Source of the DNA: Brevibacterium sp.
GTDB lineage: Bacteria; Actinomycetota; Actinomycetes; Actinomycetales; Brevibacteriaceae
Length of the DNA stretch: 64,000 nucleotides
Assembly (NCBI RefSeq): GCF_031179145.1
Contig: NZ_JAPSIB010000018.1
Coordinates: 39,814-103,813, forward strand
Reading direction: 5' to 3'
Position numbers and translations under genes: made by a program. The notes under the pieces were generated by a model. It did no database searches and was not told the DNA's origin. It saw only the letters and a list, made by a program, of their open reading frames with translations. Every line of letters begins with the position of its first letter. Within the stretch, counting starts at the first letter, position 1. Of this stretch, positions 1-9,470 are shown piece after piece.

Positions 1-375
1 GCTCTCGACGCCGGTGCTGCCGGATACATTCTCAAGGACATCGCTCCCGGAGATCTGCCGGTGGCGATTCGCACGGTGGTCAAGGGCGAACCATTCCTCT
101 CCCCACTCTCTCTTCGGCAGCTGATCGCGCACTCTCAGGGGAACGAAGCGCGACGGGCCCAGCAGGATGCCGCCGCGCTCATGGCGACTCTGACATCCAA
201 GGAGCGCGAAATCGCGTCGTTGGTGGCACAGGGCCTGTCGAACAAAGAGGTTGCCGAGGCGTCATTCATCAGCGAAGCAACCGTGAAGACTCATCTCAAC
301 CGAATCGGAATCAAGTTCGACACCAACAACAGGGTGCAGATCGCGGTCATCGCCGAGCGGGCCCGACTGGTATAG
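1..375 (+). CDS. LuxR-family DNA-binding response regulator, C-terminal part (5' truncated by window edge)
   Basis: Frame is open from base 1 (ALDAGAAGYILKDIAPGDLPVAIRTV, receiver-domain end) followed by LuxR HTH (LTSKEREIASLVAQGLSNKEVAEASFISEATVKTHLNRI). Confidence 0.9.
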   Translation, partial: ALDAGAAGYILKDIAPGDLPVAIRTVVKGEPFLSPLSLRQLIAHSQGNEARRAQQDAAALMATLTSKEREIASLVAQGLSNKEVAEASFISEATVKTHLNRIGIKFDTNNRVQIAVIAERARLV

Positions 376-460
376 GCAATCGGTACCGGTCGGCTGGACG
401 CCGACTTCTCGTGGCAGGCCACCTATCCTCATTGAGGGGCATCCGCGAAGCCCGATTCCG

Positions 461-1195
461 TCAGTGCCGAGGAAGCCAGATCCAACCTTCCCGCCGGGCG
501 GCTTCCTGCAGATGCTGAGGCGGCGGCTCGCATCTGCCCAGTTCTGCTTCTCGCGCGATTAAAGCGGCCACCACTACGTCGAACGCGTTGTCGTCTCGAG
601 AGCAGAGCCCTTCATTCCCGTTCCAGTCCAGCCAGGGAAATCGCTCCGACACCGCCGAGACCAGAACCGAGAGCTGAGCGGCGTTCTTCAGCCCCTTGTA
701 TCCGTTGTGTCGCAGAGACCAACACTTCAGCGCCGCCGCAGGGTACACCTCACAGATGACGCCCGAACCGTCTCGAGCAACTTCGACGCCTTCGTCCCGC
801 AATCGTGCTTCGATTCCTGCCCACCGCATGGCGGCACGGGCAATTCTGTCGGTTGCGACACTGAGAGGGGTGATCCCCGTCCGCCGATGAACCTCCAGGT
901 CGGTCGCCCGCATCGCGAGGCTCCGCCTCCACTCACTGCCAGTGGACACCGGCCGCAGCAGTGTTCCCCTAGCATGGGCACTGACGAAGTCGACAAATCT
1001 CATGGGCCATCCCACCGGAACATCAATACCTGTTCGGCCCCCGGGCCGGACCTCAGCGACGAGAGCCTCATCGTCCGCACCCACTTGCACATGTTCAACG
1101 ATGCACGACTCGCCCTGCCCACGGACCACGGCCAGCCCGGTGCGAACAGCTTCAGCGGCCAGATCAATACCCACATATGACGTCACGGGCACCAT
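461..1195 (-). CDS. DUF429-type predicted nuclease family protein
   Basis: 244 aa ORF with YVGIDLAAEA..TGLAVV start, GIDVPVGWP and EVYPAAALK motifs, C-terminal SRDDNAFDVVVAALIARE. Confidence 0.7.
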   Translation of the reverse strand: MVPVTSYVGIDLAAEAVRTGLAVVRGQGESCIVEHVQVGADDEALVAEVRPGGRTGIDVPVGWPMRFVDFVSAHARGTLLRPVSTGSEWRRSLAMRATDLEVHRRTGITPLSVATDRIARAAMRWAGIEARLRDEGVEVARDGSGVICEVYPAAALKCWSLRHNGYKGLKNAAQLSVLVSAVSERFPWLDWNGNEGLCSRDDNAFDVVVAALIAREAELGRCEPPPQHLQEAARREGWIWLPRH

Positions 1196-1313
1196 TGTCC
1201 GTCACAGCGCTGCCAACGTGATTCGGCGGTCACCGGACACCGCCGGACCTCCTCGGCGAGGCTCGGATGTGCGAGACTCGATCGTGAGAGCCCACCACTG
1301 CGAAGGGAAGCCC

Positions 1314-1781
1314 ATGACCGTATCGACAGCAGACCTCTGGGACGAACGCGGGTCCGAGCTCAACTCGATCGCACTGAATTTCACCGATTTCGGGGGCAAG
1401 ATCGCGTTCTCCGGACCGGCTCGCACCGTCCGTTGTTTTGAGGACAACGCACTGGTCAAGTCCCTCGTGGCCGAGGAGGGAGACGGTGCTGTCCTCGTCA
1501 TCGACGGCGGTGGCTCGATCGGCACTGCCCTGATGGGCGACATGGTTGCCGCCACTGCCATGGAGAACGGCTGGTCGGGCGTGGTCATCAACGGTGCCGT
1601 CCGTGACCGGGTGGTCCTTGCGACCTTGGATTTCGGCATCAAGGCGCTCGCGAGCAATCCTCGCAAGAGCGGAAAGACAGGCGCGGGAGAGCTCGACGTC
1701 GTACTCACCATCGGCGGAGCCGAGATCCGCCCCGGTGCCATGGTCTTCGCGGATGCTGACGGCGTCGTCGTCGACAGGTGA
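1314..1781 (+). CDS. rraA: RraA family protein (regulator of RNase E activity A / HMG aldolase-like fold)
   Basis: MTVSTADLWDERG...GPARTVRCFEDNALVK...GGGSIGTALMGDMVAATAMENGWSGVVINGAVRD...FADADGVVV; internal ATG 1314 preferred over 942. Confidence 0.88.
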   Translation: MTVSTADLWDERGSELNSIALNFTDFGGKIAFSGPARTVRCFEDNALVKSLVAEEGDGAVLVIDGGGSIGTALMGDMVAATAMENGWSGVVINGAVRDRVVLATLDFGIKALASNPRKSGKTGAGELDVVLTIGGAEIRPGAMVFADADGVVVDR

Positions 1782-1868
1782 TGCTCGACTGATCGGCAGG
1801 TGTTCCCGTTCGGCAACAAGGGGCCGCGGGCAGCAGCCCGGGTCGCAGGCGTCATCTACGATGTCGCT

Positions 1869-2402
1869 ATGACTGATGAGTTCACGTGGGACACGTTCGC
1901 CCGCCTGGTGACCACCGACGAATCCGCGCTCGCTGCGGTTCGGCAGTTCACCGCCGACCCTGACGCGTACTTCGCCGACCACGAGGATGACCTCATCCAA
2001 CGCGGGATCGAGGACTCCGAAGAAGTCACCGGAGCCGTCGTCGTCATCGACGCCCTCGGCAAGGTCGACGAGGTGGCCTACATGGGTTGGAAGTCCCCGG
2101 TCGACGAAGTGGTCGGACTGCTCGAGCGCATTCCCCGCGTCAAGGACACCGGAATCAACCTCGAGGTTCTCGTCGAACCCGGGTACCCGCAGGAAGCCGA
2201 TGTCGAGACCGTCGTCGGCTGGATCAACGCCCTTCTCGCGGACTCCGACGTCACCGTGGCGATCCTCGACGAGGACTCCGACGCCTATCCCCTCATCGCG
2301 GTGCCCACAGACAGGGCAGCGTCAATTGCCGAGACGGCGGACAGCCTCGGCGCCGAGGTGCGCATCCTTCGGGCAGACGCATCCGAGGTGCCGCACGCAT
2401 GA
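1869..2402 (+). CDS. hypothetical protein, translationally coupled to the downstream large protein
   Basis: MTDEFTWDTFARLVTTD...; stop overlaps downstream ATG (ATGA at 2399-2402). Confidence 0.75.
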   Translation: MTDEFTWDTFARLVTTDESALAAVRQFTADPDAYFADHEDDLIQRGIEDSEEVTGAVVVIDALGKVDEVAYMGWKSPVDEVVGLLERIPRVKDTGINLEVLVEPGYPQEADVETVVGWINALLADSDVTVAILDEDSDAYPLIAVPTDRAASIAETADSLGAEVRILRADASEVPHA

Positions 2403-5400
2403 CCTCCGACGACTCCCCCAGCGACGGTGCCCACTCCGACCGTAGGGACTTCGACGAGGTGCCTCAGGACGGCGGGCCCGACTTCGAGATCGTCGACCAC
2501 ACTCCTGCGGAGTTCGTCTCCCTGACCGATGAGCTGCTCAGTCGCGAGTGGACGGACGAAGAGTTCGACATCGGCGACGCCACAGTCTTCCCCCTCAACG
2601 GCTTGTGGGCGCTCAGCCCGTCCACCTGGGACCCTGAGGATCCGGTCGCGGACTGGGCCGGACACCCCGCCGTTCGATGGGCAGACGACTACCGCGATGC
2701 ACTCGTCGCGGCCTGGGGCTCCCCCGAGACGTTCGTCCCTCGGTTCGATCCTGAAACGGGCGACCCGGACGGAGTCATCGATGTCATCTTCAACTCGCTC
2801 GGAATCAAGGACGCTCTGGAGTGGAGGCACGATGACCGGATCGTCCTGCTCTCGTCCCGGTGGATCGACGAACCGGGTGCCAGCCGCTTCGATCTGCTTC
2901 TGCTGATCGTGCCAGAGGCTGTCTACTCCGGTGGCCAGGTCACCCTCTTCACCGAAGAAGCCACCATCGAGTCCCGGCTCTTCCATGGTGAGGAACTTGG
3001 CGAACTGCACCGTCGAGCCGCGCTCATGTCCTATGCCGCGGGACGCGGCGAGGAGACCGTGCTCACCCCGGGCACCGACGAGACCGGCGCGACCCGGTGC
3101 TGCTACCGCGTTAACAGATACACGTGGGCGCACTGGATATTCACTGCGGATTCCCGCGCACTCCTGCTCATCCTCGACACCACCACTCATGGACTCCTCG
3201 ACCCGGGCGACGAGGACGAGGATCACGAGGCGGCCATGGACCAACTGCGCCGCCTCTACTACGGAGTTCCGGACGACCTCCTCGAACTGATGTCACGACC
3301 CGCTTCTTCGGTCAAGGGCACAGTCAGCACGGTCGAAGGATTTCCGGTCAACGGGCGAGTTCTGCCGCGGATCTCCGGTGCATTCTGGTTCGACGGCGAA
3401 GACTGGCACAAGTCCCCCGGGCTGATGGAATACGCCAACCGGCATTCCGTCGGGTTCGGCGATGTCGGCTTCGACGACGCCGTCCGCCGCCCCCTGCGCC
3501 TGGGAGGCGACTTCCGGCCCGAGCATCTCCTTCTGCCAGGACACGTCAACCTCGCCGATCCCGATGAGATTGCGCGCGCTCTCACCTTTTTCGAGGCAGC
3601 ATTCGAGAACTCTCCGCACCCGGAGGGCGCTCGCCCCGAAGGACTCATTCGCCTCGGCCCTGCCACTCCCGCTCACGGAGCCACTGCGATCCTCAACGAC
3701 ATCGAGACCGCTGTCACGAGCTGGTGGGACACCGGACTCGAGACCTATGAGAAGTCCGGAAGCCCCTTCACGATGATCGGCCGCCCATTCGAGAGCTTCG
3801 GTCGCAGGGAACTCATGGCGCACCTGGGCAACGCCGAGGAATGGACCGCGGATGTCTTCGCGGACTGGATGGGGTCCCTCATCGAGGCCGCCACTGAGAG
3901 ATGGGGACAGCCCTTCACCATCGAAGCCCACGACTCCGATGGCCGACGGCCGATCCGCATCCCTGCGGCGCGCACGCTGCGCGGCAATGGATTCGCGTCG
4001 GCTCCAGCGTGGTGGGTCAACGGCTTGGTCGTCTCCTTCAACCATGGCTCCCCGCCCCACTGGGACATGGCCCCCGACGGCTGGCACCTGCCCGGCACCC
4101 GCCCGGGACCGATCGCTGTGGCCTACATCTTTCCCGCCGATGCCGTCATCGACCCGATCTGCGGAACCCGCGTGGACGCGCTGCGCTACCGGGCCCACTG
4201 CGTCGCCGCCCTGCAGGGAGTCTGCTCACAGTCTGTGACCTGGGATTCCACTCCAATCGGAGACCGTGCGAACAACCCGGAAAAGATCCGCGATCTCTTC
4301 GAGCACACCACCGCCGAGGCGGTCCGCTGGGTCCTGCCGGCACCGCGGCTCAAGGGCGCTCCGCCCTCGGACGGTTACCACGCCTGGCACTTCACCCATG
4401 ACAATCGCGCACTGCTTCTCACCTGGAGCGAGGACAGTCCGTTCAATGTGTTCGCGCGCCCGCGCGATGCCCGTGCCGCCTCGGTGACGTACGGCGGGGC
4501 AGCCACCGCCTATGAGAAGCAGGCCGCCCTCTACGACGGACTGCCCCCGGATCTGCTGTCCCTCCTCGCCGACCGGTCTGAGGACACAGGAATGCTCACC
4601 GTCACCGACGGAGAAGGCCGCTCCCTGGCCGCTGCGACCGGAGTGCTCTGGTACGACGGACTCGACTGGATCGTGCCCACCGGGCTGTTGACAGCGGTCC
4701 ACGACTACGTTGACAGCTCCGAAGCCGGTGCCGATGACGAGGGCGATCCGCCGATGACGGCCGCGAACGTCCTCATGGGCGGGTCGGATGGCCTGCGAAC
4801 GGCGGCCTTCGTGCTTGCGGCGGGGAACCGGTTCAACGCCACGCTCTTCCTCGAGGACTCCCAGTACTCCACCATCGCCTTGGGTCGGGTTCCGCAGCCC
4901 GACGAGGTGAGCAGAGCTCTGGATTCCTTTGGCACCGTGGAGAACGTGGTCATGTACGGCAACCTCGAAGGATTTCTCAATGTGCGCGTCCACGCCACCG
5001 ACTTCGACCGCTTGGTGCCGGCTGCTCTGAGCAACCCCGACCCCCGCAGTCGCCGGGAACTGTTCCTGTGGCTGCTGGGTTCGGGCGCCTCGGCGACAGT
5101 GCAGTACACCCGCTCGACGAACCTCACGATCCTTCTCGACAATGAGGTCCTCGACCCGGACTCGGATGCGATCCTCGTCAATGAGCTGCTCGCACGCGGT
5201 GCGGCACAGATGGTCCACGCCGTGGCACCGCGGGTGCGCGGAGGTGGACATCCCCTGATGCAACTCTGCGACCGCGACATTGACGATGCCGATCTCCAGC
5301 CCCTCTACGAAGCGTTCTTCGACGGCGCCGTCTCGACGGTCGACGGCAGCGGGGGTGCCACTCTCGGCCACTACCTCAACCTCGACCTCCCTGTCGGACG

Positions 5401-5506
5401 AGACGGACAGACCGTGGCCGAATACGTGGCAGCAGGTCGGTTCCCCCACTCCCGGGACCGCACGGCACTGCTCGAGCACCTCCACACGTACCGCGATCAC
5501 AAGTAA
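2399..5506 (+). CDS. large (1035 aa) hypothetical protein with internal duplication
   Basis: Single long ORF; ATG at 2399 in frame; repeated sequence blocks within the protein. Confidence 0.85.
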   Translation: MTSDDSPSDGAHSDRRDFDEVPQDGGPDFEIVDHTPAEFVSLTDELLSREWTDEEFDIGDATVFPLNGLWALSPSTWDPEDPVADWAGHPAVRWADDYRDALVAAWGSPETFVPRFDPETGDPDGVIDVIFNSLGIKDALEWRHDDRIVLLSSRWIDEPGASRFDLLLLIVPEAVYSGGQVTLFTEEATIESRLFHGEELGELHRRAALMSYAAGRGEETVLTPGTDETGATRCCYRVNRYTWAHWIFTADSRALLLILDTTTHGLLDPGDEDEDHEAAMDQLRRLYYGVPDDLLELMSRPASSVKGTVSTVEGFPVNGRVLPRISGAFWFDGEDWHKSPGLMEYANRHSVGFGDVGFDDAVRRPLRLGGDFRPEHLLLPGHVNLADPDEIARALTFFEAAFENSPHPEGARPEGLIRLGPATPAHGATAILNDIETAVTSWWDTGLETYEKSGSPFTMIGRPFESFGRRELMAHLGNAEEWTADVFADWMGSLIEAATERWGQPFTIEAHDSDGRRPIRIPAARTLRGNGFASAPAWWVNGLVVSFNHGSPPHWDMAPDGWHLPGTRPGPIAVAYIFPADAVIDPICGTRVDALRYRAHCVAALQGVCSQSVTWDSTPIGDRANNPEKIRDLFEHTTAEAVRWVLPAPRLKGAPPSDGYHAWHFTHDNRALLLTWSEDSPFNVFARPRDARAASVTYGGAATAYEKQAALYDGLPPDLLSLLADRSEDTGMLTVTDGEGRSLAAATGVLWYDGLDWIVPTGLLTAVHDYVDSSEAGADDEGDPPMTAANVLMGGSDGLRTAAFVLAAGNRFNATLFLEDSQYSTIALGRVPQPDEVSRALDSFGTVENVVMYGNLEGFLNVRVHATDFDRLVPAALSNPDPRSRRELFLWLLGSGASATVQYTRSTNLTILLDNEVLDPDSDAILVNELLARGAAQMVHAVAPRVRGGGHPLMQLCDRDIDDADLQPLYEAFFDGAVSTVDGSGGATLGHYLNLDLPVGRDGQTVAEYVAAGRFPHSRDRTALLEHLHTYRDHK

Positions 5507-5604
5507 CGCGCGGGGAGCGAAGACCAGGGGCGGGAGTCGCAGCCACTGAGGAGGAGCTCCTCACATGGTCGGAGAAGCGCGATGACGAGGGTGCCGACTT
5601 CGGG

Positions 5605-6294
5605 TCACTTCGCGAGCGCCTTCTCCACTCGTTCCCGCGCAGCCAACAGCGCGTCGCGCGCGGTCGGGATGTCGAACCGCCCTGCGGGAGCGATGACGCT
5701 CAGCGCCCCCAAGCACTCGCCGGCAGAAATCACTGGAACAGCGACGACGTCGACGACATCACCGAGCCATTCCGAATGGGACTGGGCGAATCCTCGGTCC
5801 CGCACCTCGGCGAGGGTGTCGTCCATCCCTTCCCACCTGCTCGTGTCGACATGTGTGTCGAAAGCGAGCAGCACGAGACCTGACGCCGATGTCGTCAGGT
5901 CCAAGTGCGGCTCAGCTGCCCGGCTGATGGCAAAGGGCCGTTTCGGTTCGTGCCGTTCGATGATGATCGCTTCGTTGCCGTTGAGCACCGCATAGGAGAT
6001 CGGCTCATTGAGCTCTGCGACCAAAGCCTCCATGGTTCGGGTCACTTCCGGCGGAACGGCGGAATACTCGATCGCGAAACGGCCGAACATCGCTGCCCGG
6101 GGTGAAAGCTGATAGTCGCGCTTCTCATTCTGCACCAGCCATCCGGCCTCAGCGAGCGTCGATACGTACTGGTGAGTGGCAGCTCGTGACCATCCGAGTT
6201 CGCGAGACAATTCGGAAACGCTGGTTCTTCCTACGGGGAACTTGAGGAATGTCTCGAGGACCAGGATCGTCTTGCTCACAGATTGCAGGCTCAT
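5605..6294 (-). CDS. IclR family transcriptional regulator
   Basis: N-terminal HTH (ILETFLKFPVGRTSVSELSRELGWSRAATHQYVSTLAEAGWL) and IclR effector domain (FAQSHSEWLGDVVDVVAVPVISAGECLGALSVIAPAGRF). Confidence 0.9.
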   Translation of the reverse strand: MSLQSVSKTILVLETFLKFPVGRTSVSELSRELGWSRAATHQYVSTLAEAGWLVQNEKRDYQLSPRAAMFGRFAIEYSAVPPEVTRTMEALVAELNEPISYAVLNGNEAIIIERHEPKRPFAISRAAEPHLDLTTSASGLVLLAFDTHVDTSRWEGMDDTLAEVRDRGFAQSHSEWLGDVVDVVAVPVISAGECLGALSVIAPAGRFDIPTARDALLAARERVEKALAK

Positions 6295-6325
6295 GCTTAG
6301 CCATTATTCCCATCTCGCCATCACA

Positions 6326-6354
6326 ATGCCCGACAGCGATAGGCTGCCGGGCAT
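6326..6354 (-). terminator. stem-loop downstream of ABC substrate-binding protein gene
   Basis: ATGCCCGaCAGC-gatag-GCTGcCGGGCAT, between CDS end 6368 and the IclR start. Confidence 0.6.
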
Positions 6355-6367
6355 CATGCATGAGTGT

Positions 6368-7225
6368 CTACAGCAGATTCGCTTCGCCCGGATGCATCAC
6401 CTGCGGGTCCAGACCGTACTTCTCGGCGATCTTGTCGAGCTCTCCGGACTCACGAAGATCGGCGACAACCTCGTCGATCGCCTTGCCGAGCTGTTCGTTG
6501 TCCTTCGACACAGGGAAGTTGGTCTGGCCGGGAGCTTTCGTCGCGGGCAGACGGTCATCCGGCTTGAGCGGCGTCACCTTGTACCCTTCGATCTCATGCT
6601 TCTTGAGGTACTCGGTACCCGCGATGTAGCCCTGAACCGTGCCGTCGATGCGCCCGGCGCCGATGTCTTCGAATACGGCATCGTCGTTCTGGTAGATCTT
6701 GAGCTCTCCGCCGAATATCTCCTTGAGATCGTCGACTCCGACGAGACCCTGGCCGACGCCGATCGTCAGCTTCTCGAGTTCGTCGACATTGTCGATTCCC
6801 TCTTTCGTCACGGAGGAGAACGGCGAGGTCACGACCGGAGCAGAGAGCCGCACCTTCTCCGCGCGTTCCTTCGTCCGGTACCACGAGCCCAATGTCGTGT
6901 CGGCACGACCGGTGGCGACAGAAGTGATCATTGCCGCCGAATCGCCCTTGTTGATCTTGAGTGTGAGGCATTCTTGCTCCGCGAACTTCGTCAAGATGTC
7001 GCCCTCGAGTCCCGTCAGGGTCCCAGGTCCCTCGGACATCGAGAACGGAGTGTACTCGTACTGGGCGACGGTGAGAACACCCTCTTCCAGTGTCTTCAAT
7101 CCCTCGTGCCGCGGTTTGCAATCCTCCGCAGCTGCATCGGGAGCTCCTGGTGGAGTTCCACCGCATCCGCTGAGAACGATCAGAGCGGTCGCTGCCGCCG
7201 AGGCTATGGCGAGGATTCTATTCAT
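6368..7225 (-). CDS. ABC transporter substrate-binding protein (polar amino-acid type, lipoprotein)
   Basis: MNRILAIASAAATALIVLSGCGG lipobox; SBP_bac_3-like YEYTPFSMSEGPGTLTGLEGDILTKFAE. Confidence 0.9.
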   Translation of the reverse strand: MNRILAIASAAATALIVLSGCGGTPPGAPDAAAEDCKPRHEGLKTLEEGVLTVAQYEYTPFSMSEGPGTLTGLEGDILTKFAEQECLTLKINKGDSAAMITSVATGRADTTLGSWYRTKERAEKVRLSAPVVTSPFSSVTKEGIDNVDELEKLTIGVGQGLVGVDDLKEIFGGELKIYQNDDAVFEDIGAGRIDGTVQGYIAGTEYLKKHEIEGYKVTPLKPDDRLPATKAPGQTNFPVSKDNEQLGKAIDEVVADLRESGELDKIAEKYGLDPQVMHPGEANLL

Positions 7226-7254
7226 GATGACTCCTTTGTCAGTCGGTGAGTGTG

Positions 7255-8001
7255 TCAATTGGTGAGTTGGCGTTCTTCCGCAGTACGGAGTTTGCCGGCT
7301 GCGGGCAGCAGTGCCTTGATCGCCTGCTTCTTCGATCTCTGCTTTGGCGTGCCCATCCGCTCTTCAAGGTAGCCGCTGAGCGCAGCCCCTGGAATCGTGA
7401 TGCACAGGTAGAGGACGGCTGCCGCCGTGTAGACGGACATGTATTCGAACGTCGCCGATCCGATGATTCCTGCCTGCTGCATGATCTCCGGAACAGTGAT
7501 GACAGTCGCCAGCGAGGTGGCCTGGAAGATGATGATCGTGAGATTGACCAAGGGCGGTATCGAGATCCGGGCGGCCTGCGGAATCACAATGAATCGGTAG
7601 GTGTCCACCACCGACATCGACAGCGAATTCGCCGCTTCGGACTGTCCTTTTGGAACGGCACCCAGCCCGGCTCGGATCATCTCCGAGGAGTACCCGGCAG
7701 CTGAGAATGTCAATGCTGCAACAGCGGCAGGATAGGGTGCGAGCAACACTCCCAATTGCGGCAGACCCTGATAGAACAGGAATAGCAGCACCAGAATCGG
7801 GATGCCCCGTCCGAGTTCCACCACCACCAGGGCCGAATAGCTCACGAGCTTGGATGGTGCCTCGACGAGGAGCGCGAGGAAGAACCCGAGGACGTACCCG
7901 AACAGACACGACACGCAGGTCATTGCGATGGCGACCCACAGGCCGGGAAGCAGATCAGGTATGTACTGTGGCCAATCATAGAGCCAAGCGAAATCGTTCA
8001 T
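7255..8001 (-). CDS. amino acid ABC transporter permease
   Basis: MNDFAWLYDWPQYIPDLLPGLWVAIAMT...GLGAVPKGQSEAANSLSMS...YRFIVIPQAARISIPPLVN; HisM/GlnP type. Confidence 0.9.
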   Translation of the reverse strand: MNDFAWLYDWPQYIPDLLPGLWVAIAMTCVSCLFGYVLGFFLALLVEAPSKLVSYSALVVVELGRGIPILVLLFLFYQGLPQLGVLLAPYPAAVAALTFSAAGYSSEMIRAGLGAVPKGQSEAANSLSMSVVDTYRFIVIPQAARISIPPLVNLTIIIFQATSLATVITVPEIMQQAGIIGSATFEYMSVYTAAAVLYLCITIPGAALSGYLEERMGTPKQRSKKQAIKALLPAAGKLRTAEERQLTN

Positions 8002-8642
8002 GCGACGGCATACCTCCTCGTGATGCGCGTGTGGACGGTGCGCGAGAAAACGGCGATCGGCAGGCTCAGAAGCAGGTACACCGCACCGGCGATTCCGAAC
8101 ATGTACAGGCCGTGCGCGTGGTACTGCGTCATGATTCCCGCACGGAATACCAGGTCGGCCACTCCGATCGTCGAGACCAGCGCCGAGTCTTTGAGCAGAC
8201 CGATGATCTGAGTCGCGACGGACGGGCTCACCGCTCTGAAGAGCTGCGGACCGATGACGAACCGCAGGGTCGACCATCGATCGAGGTTGAGCGCCCCGGC
8301 AGCTTCCCATTGCCCGGCAGGGATTGCTTTCATACCCCCACGGTAGATCTCAGACATATAGGCAGTCGCGATGATCGACAGGGTGAGCAGCGATGCGGTG
8401 ACTGGCGATAGGGTTATTCCGAGCTGTCCTACGCCGAAGAAGGAGATGAACAGCCAGACCAGCGTGGGAACGCCGCGGATCACATGGACGATGGAGTTGT
8501 AGATTCCGCGGATAAGAGCGAACTTGCTCTCAGCGAGGACGAGGAGTGGCAGCCCGAGCACGATCCCGATCGCGGCGGAGCCGAAAGTCATGACGATCGT
8601 CCACCCGGCTCCGCGCGCAATGTACGCGAAGATCTCGAACAT
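7998..8642 (-). CDS. amino acid ABC transporter permease
   Basis: GGMKAIPAGQWEAAGALNLDRWSTLRFVIGPQLFRAVSPSVATQII; ATGA overlap with the downstream permease. Confidence 0.9.
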   Translation of the reverse strand: MFEIFAYIARGAGWTIVMTFGSAAIGIVLGLPLLVLAESKFALIRGIYNSIVHVIRGVPTLVWLFISFFGVGQLGITLSPVTASLLTLSIIATAYMSEIYRGGMKAIPAGQWEAAGALNLDRWSTLRFVIGPQLFRAVSPSVATQIIGLLKDSALVSTIGVADLVFRAGIMTQYHAHGLYMFGIAGAVYLLLSLPIAVFSRTVHTRITRRYAVA

Positions 8643-8643
8643 G

Positions 8644-9456
8644 TCAGCGCCCTAGGACCGCGGAGAGGAACTTCTGCGTGCGGATATTATTCGGCGCAGT
8701 CATGATCTGTTCAGGTGGCCCTTGCTCGATGATGGAGCCCTCGACCATGACAGCGACCTGATTGGATACGTGGCGTGCGAACTCCATCTCATGCGTGACG
8801 ACGAGCATCGTCATATTGTCGGAGGCGAGTTTTCTCATCACCTGGAGGATCTCGGCGCCGATCTCGGGGTCGAGTCCGGAGGTCGGTTCGTCGAAGAGCA
8901 TGAGCTGCGGATCCATCGCGAGGGCGCGAGCAATGGCGATGCGCTGCTGCTGGCCCCCTGAGCACTGTGCGGGATATGCGCCGGCCTTGCTTTCGAGTCC
9001 GACTCTCTTCAGCTCTTGCATCGCCCTTTCCTCTGCCTCTGCCTTGGATCGTCGGTGCACCCGCATCTGCGGCAGGGTCACGTTCTTCAAAGCGGTGAAA
9101 TGGGGAAAGAGGTTGAATGATTGGAACACCATTCCCGTATAGTTGCGCAGGTTGCGTACGGATGCTTTCGACGGCGTACCCGTGTCGAAATCGACTGTGG
9201 CGTCTCCAATGCGCAGCCTTCCGCTGCTGGGCACCTCCAAGAGATTGAGACAGCGAATGAGGCTCGACTTGCCGGCACCCGATGGTCCGATGATCGAAAT
9301 CACTTCGCCCTTGGCGACATCGAGTGAGACGTCGTTCACTGCCTTGTGTTCGCCGAACTGTTTGGTCAGCTGCACAGCTGAAACGAATGAACCTTCCATT
9401 GCCGGGGCACCTTCTTCGAGAGCCGAGGAATTCGGGGACAGATGGGAAATGGACAT
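8644..9456 (-). CDS. amino acid ABC transporter ATP-binding protein
   Basis: Walker A GPSGAGKSS, signature CSGGQQQRIAIARALAMDPQLMLFDEPTSGLDPE. Confidence 0.93.
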   Translation of the reverse strand: MSISHLSPNSSALEEGAPAMEGSFVSAVQLTKQFGEHKAVNDVSLDVAKGEVISIIGPSGAGKSSLIRCLNLLEVPSSGRLRIGDATVDFDTGTPSKASVRNLRNYTGMVFQSFNLFPHFTALKNVTLPQMRVHRRSKAEAEERAMQELKRVGLESKAGAYPAQCSGGQQQRIAIARALAMDPQLMLFDEPTSGLDPEIGAEILQVMRKLASDNMTMLVVTHEMEFARHVSNQVAVMVEGSIIEQGPPEQIMTAPNNIRTQKFLSAVLGR

Positions 9457-9470
9457 GTTCCACGACTCCT

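Noticed and set aside
1202-2000. Minus-strand ORFs over the RraA region
   Set aside because: Overlap the convincing RraA frame; no family features and biased composition.
4226-5500. 424-aa minus-strand ORF opposite the 1035-aa gene
   Set aside because: Low-complexity Glu/Val/Arg/Gly-rich antisense frame; the sense frame has protein-like composition and internal repeats.
5547-5567. GAGGAGCTCCTC palindrome after the 1035-aa gene
   Set aside because: Short, no T-tract, and expected by chance in high-GC sequence; not called a terminator.
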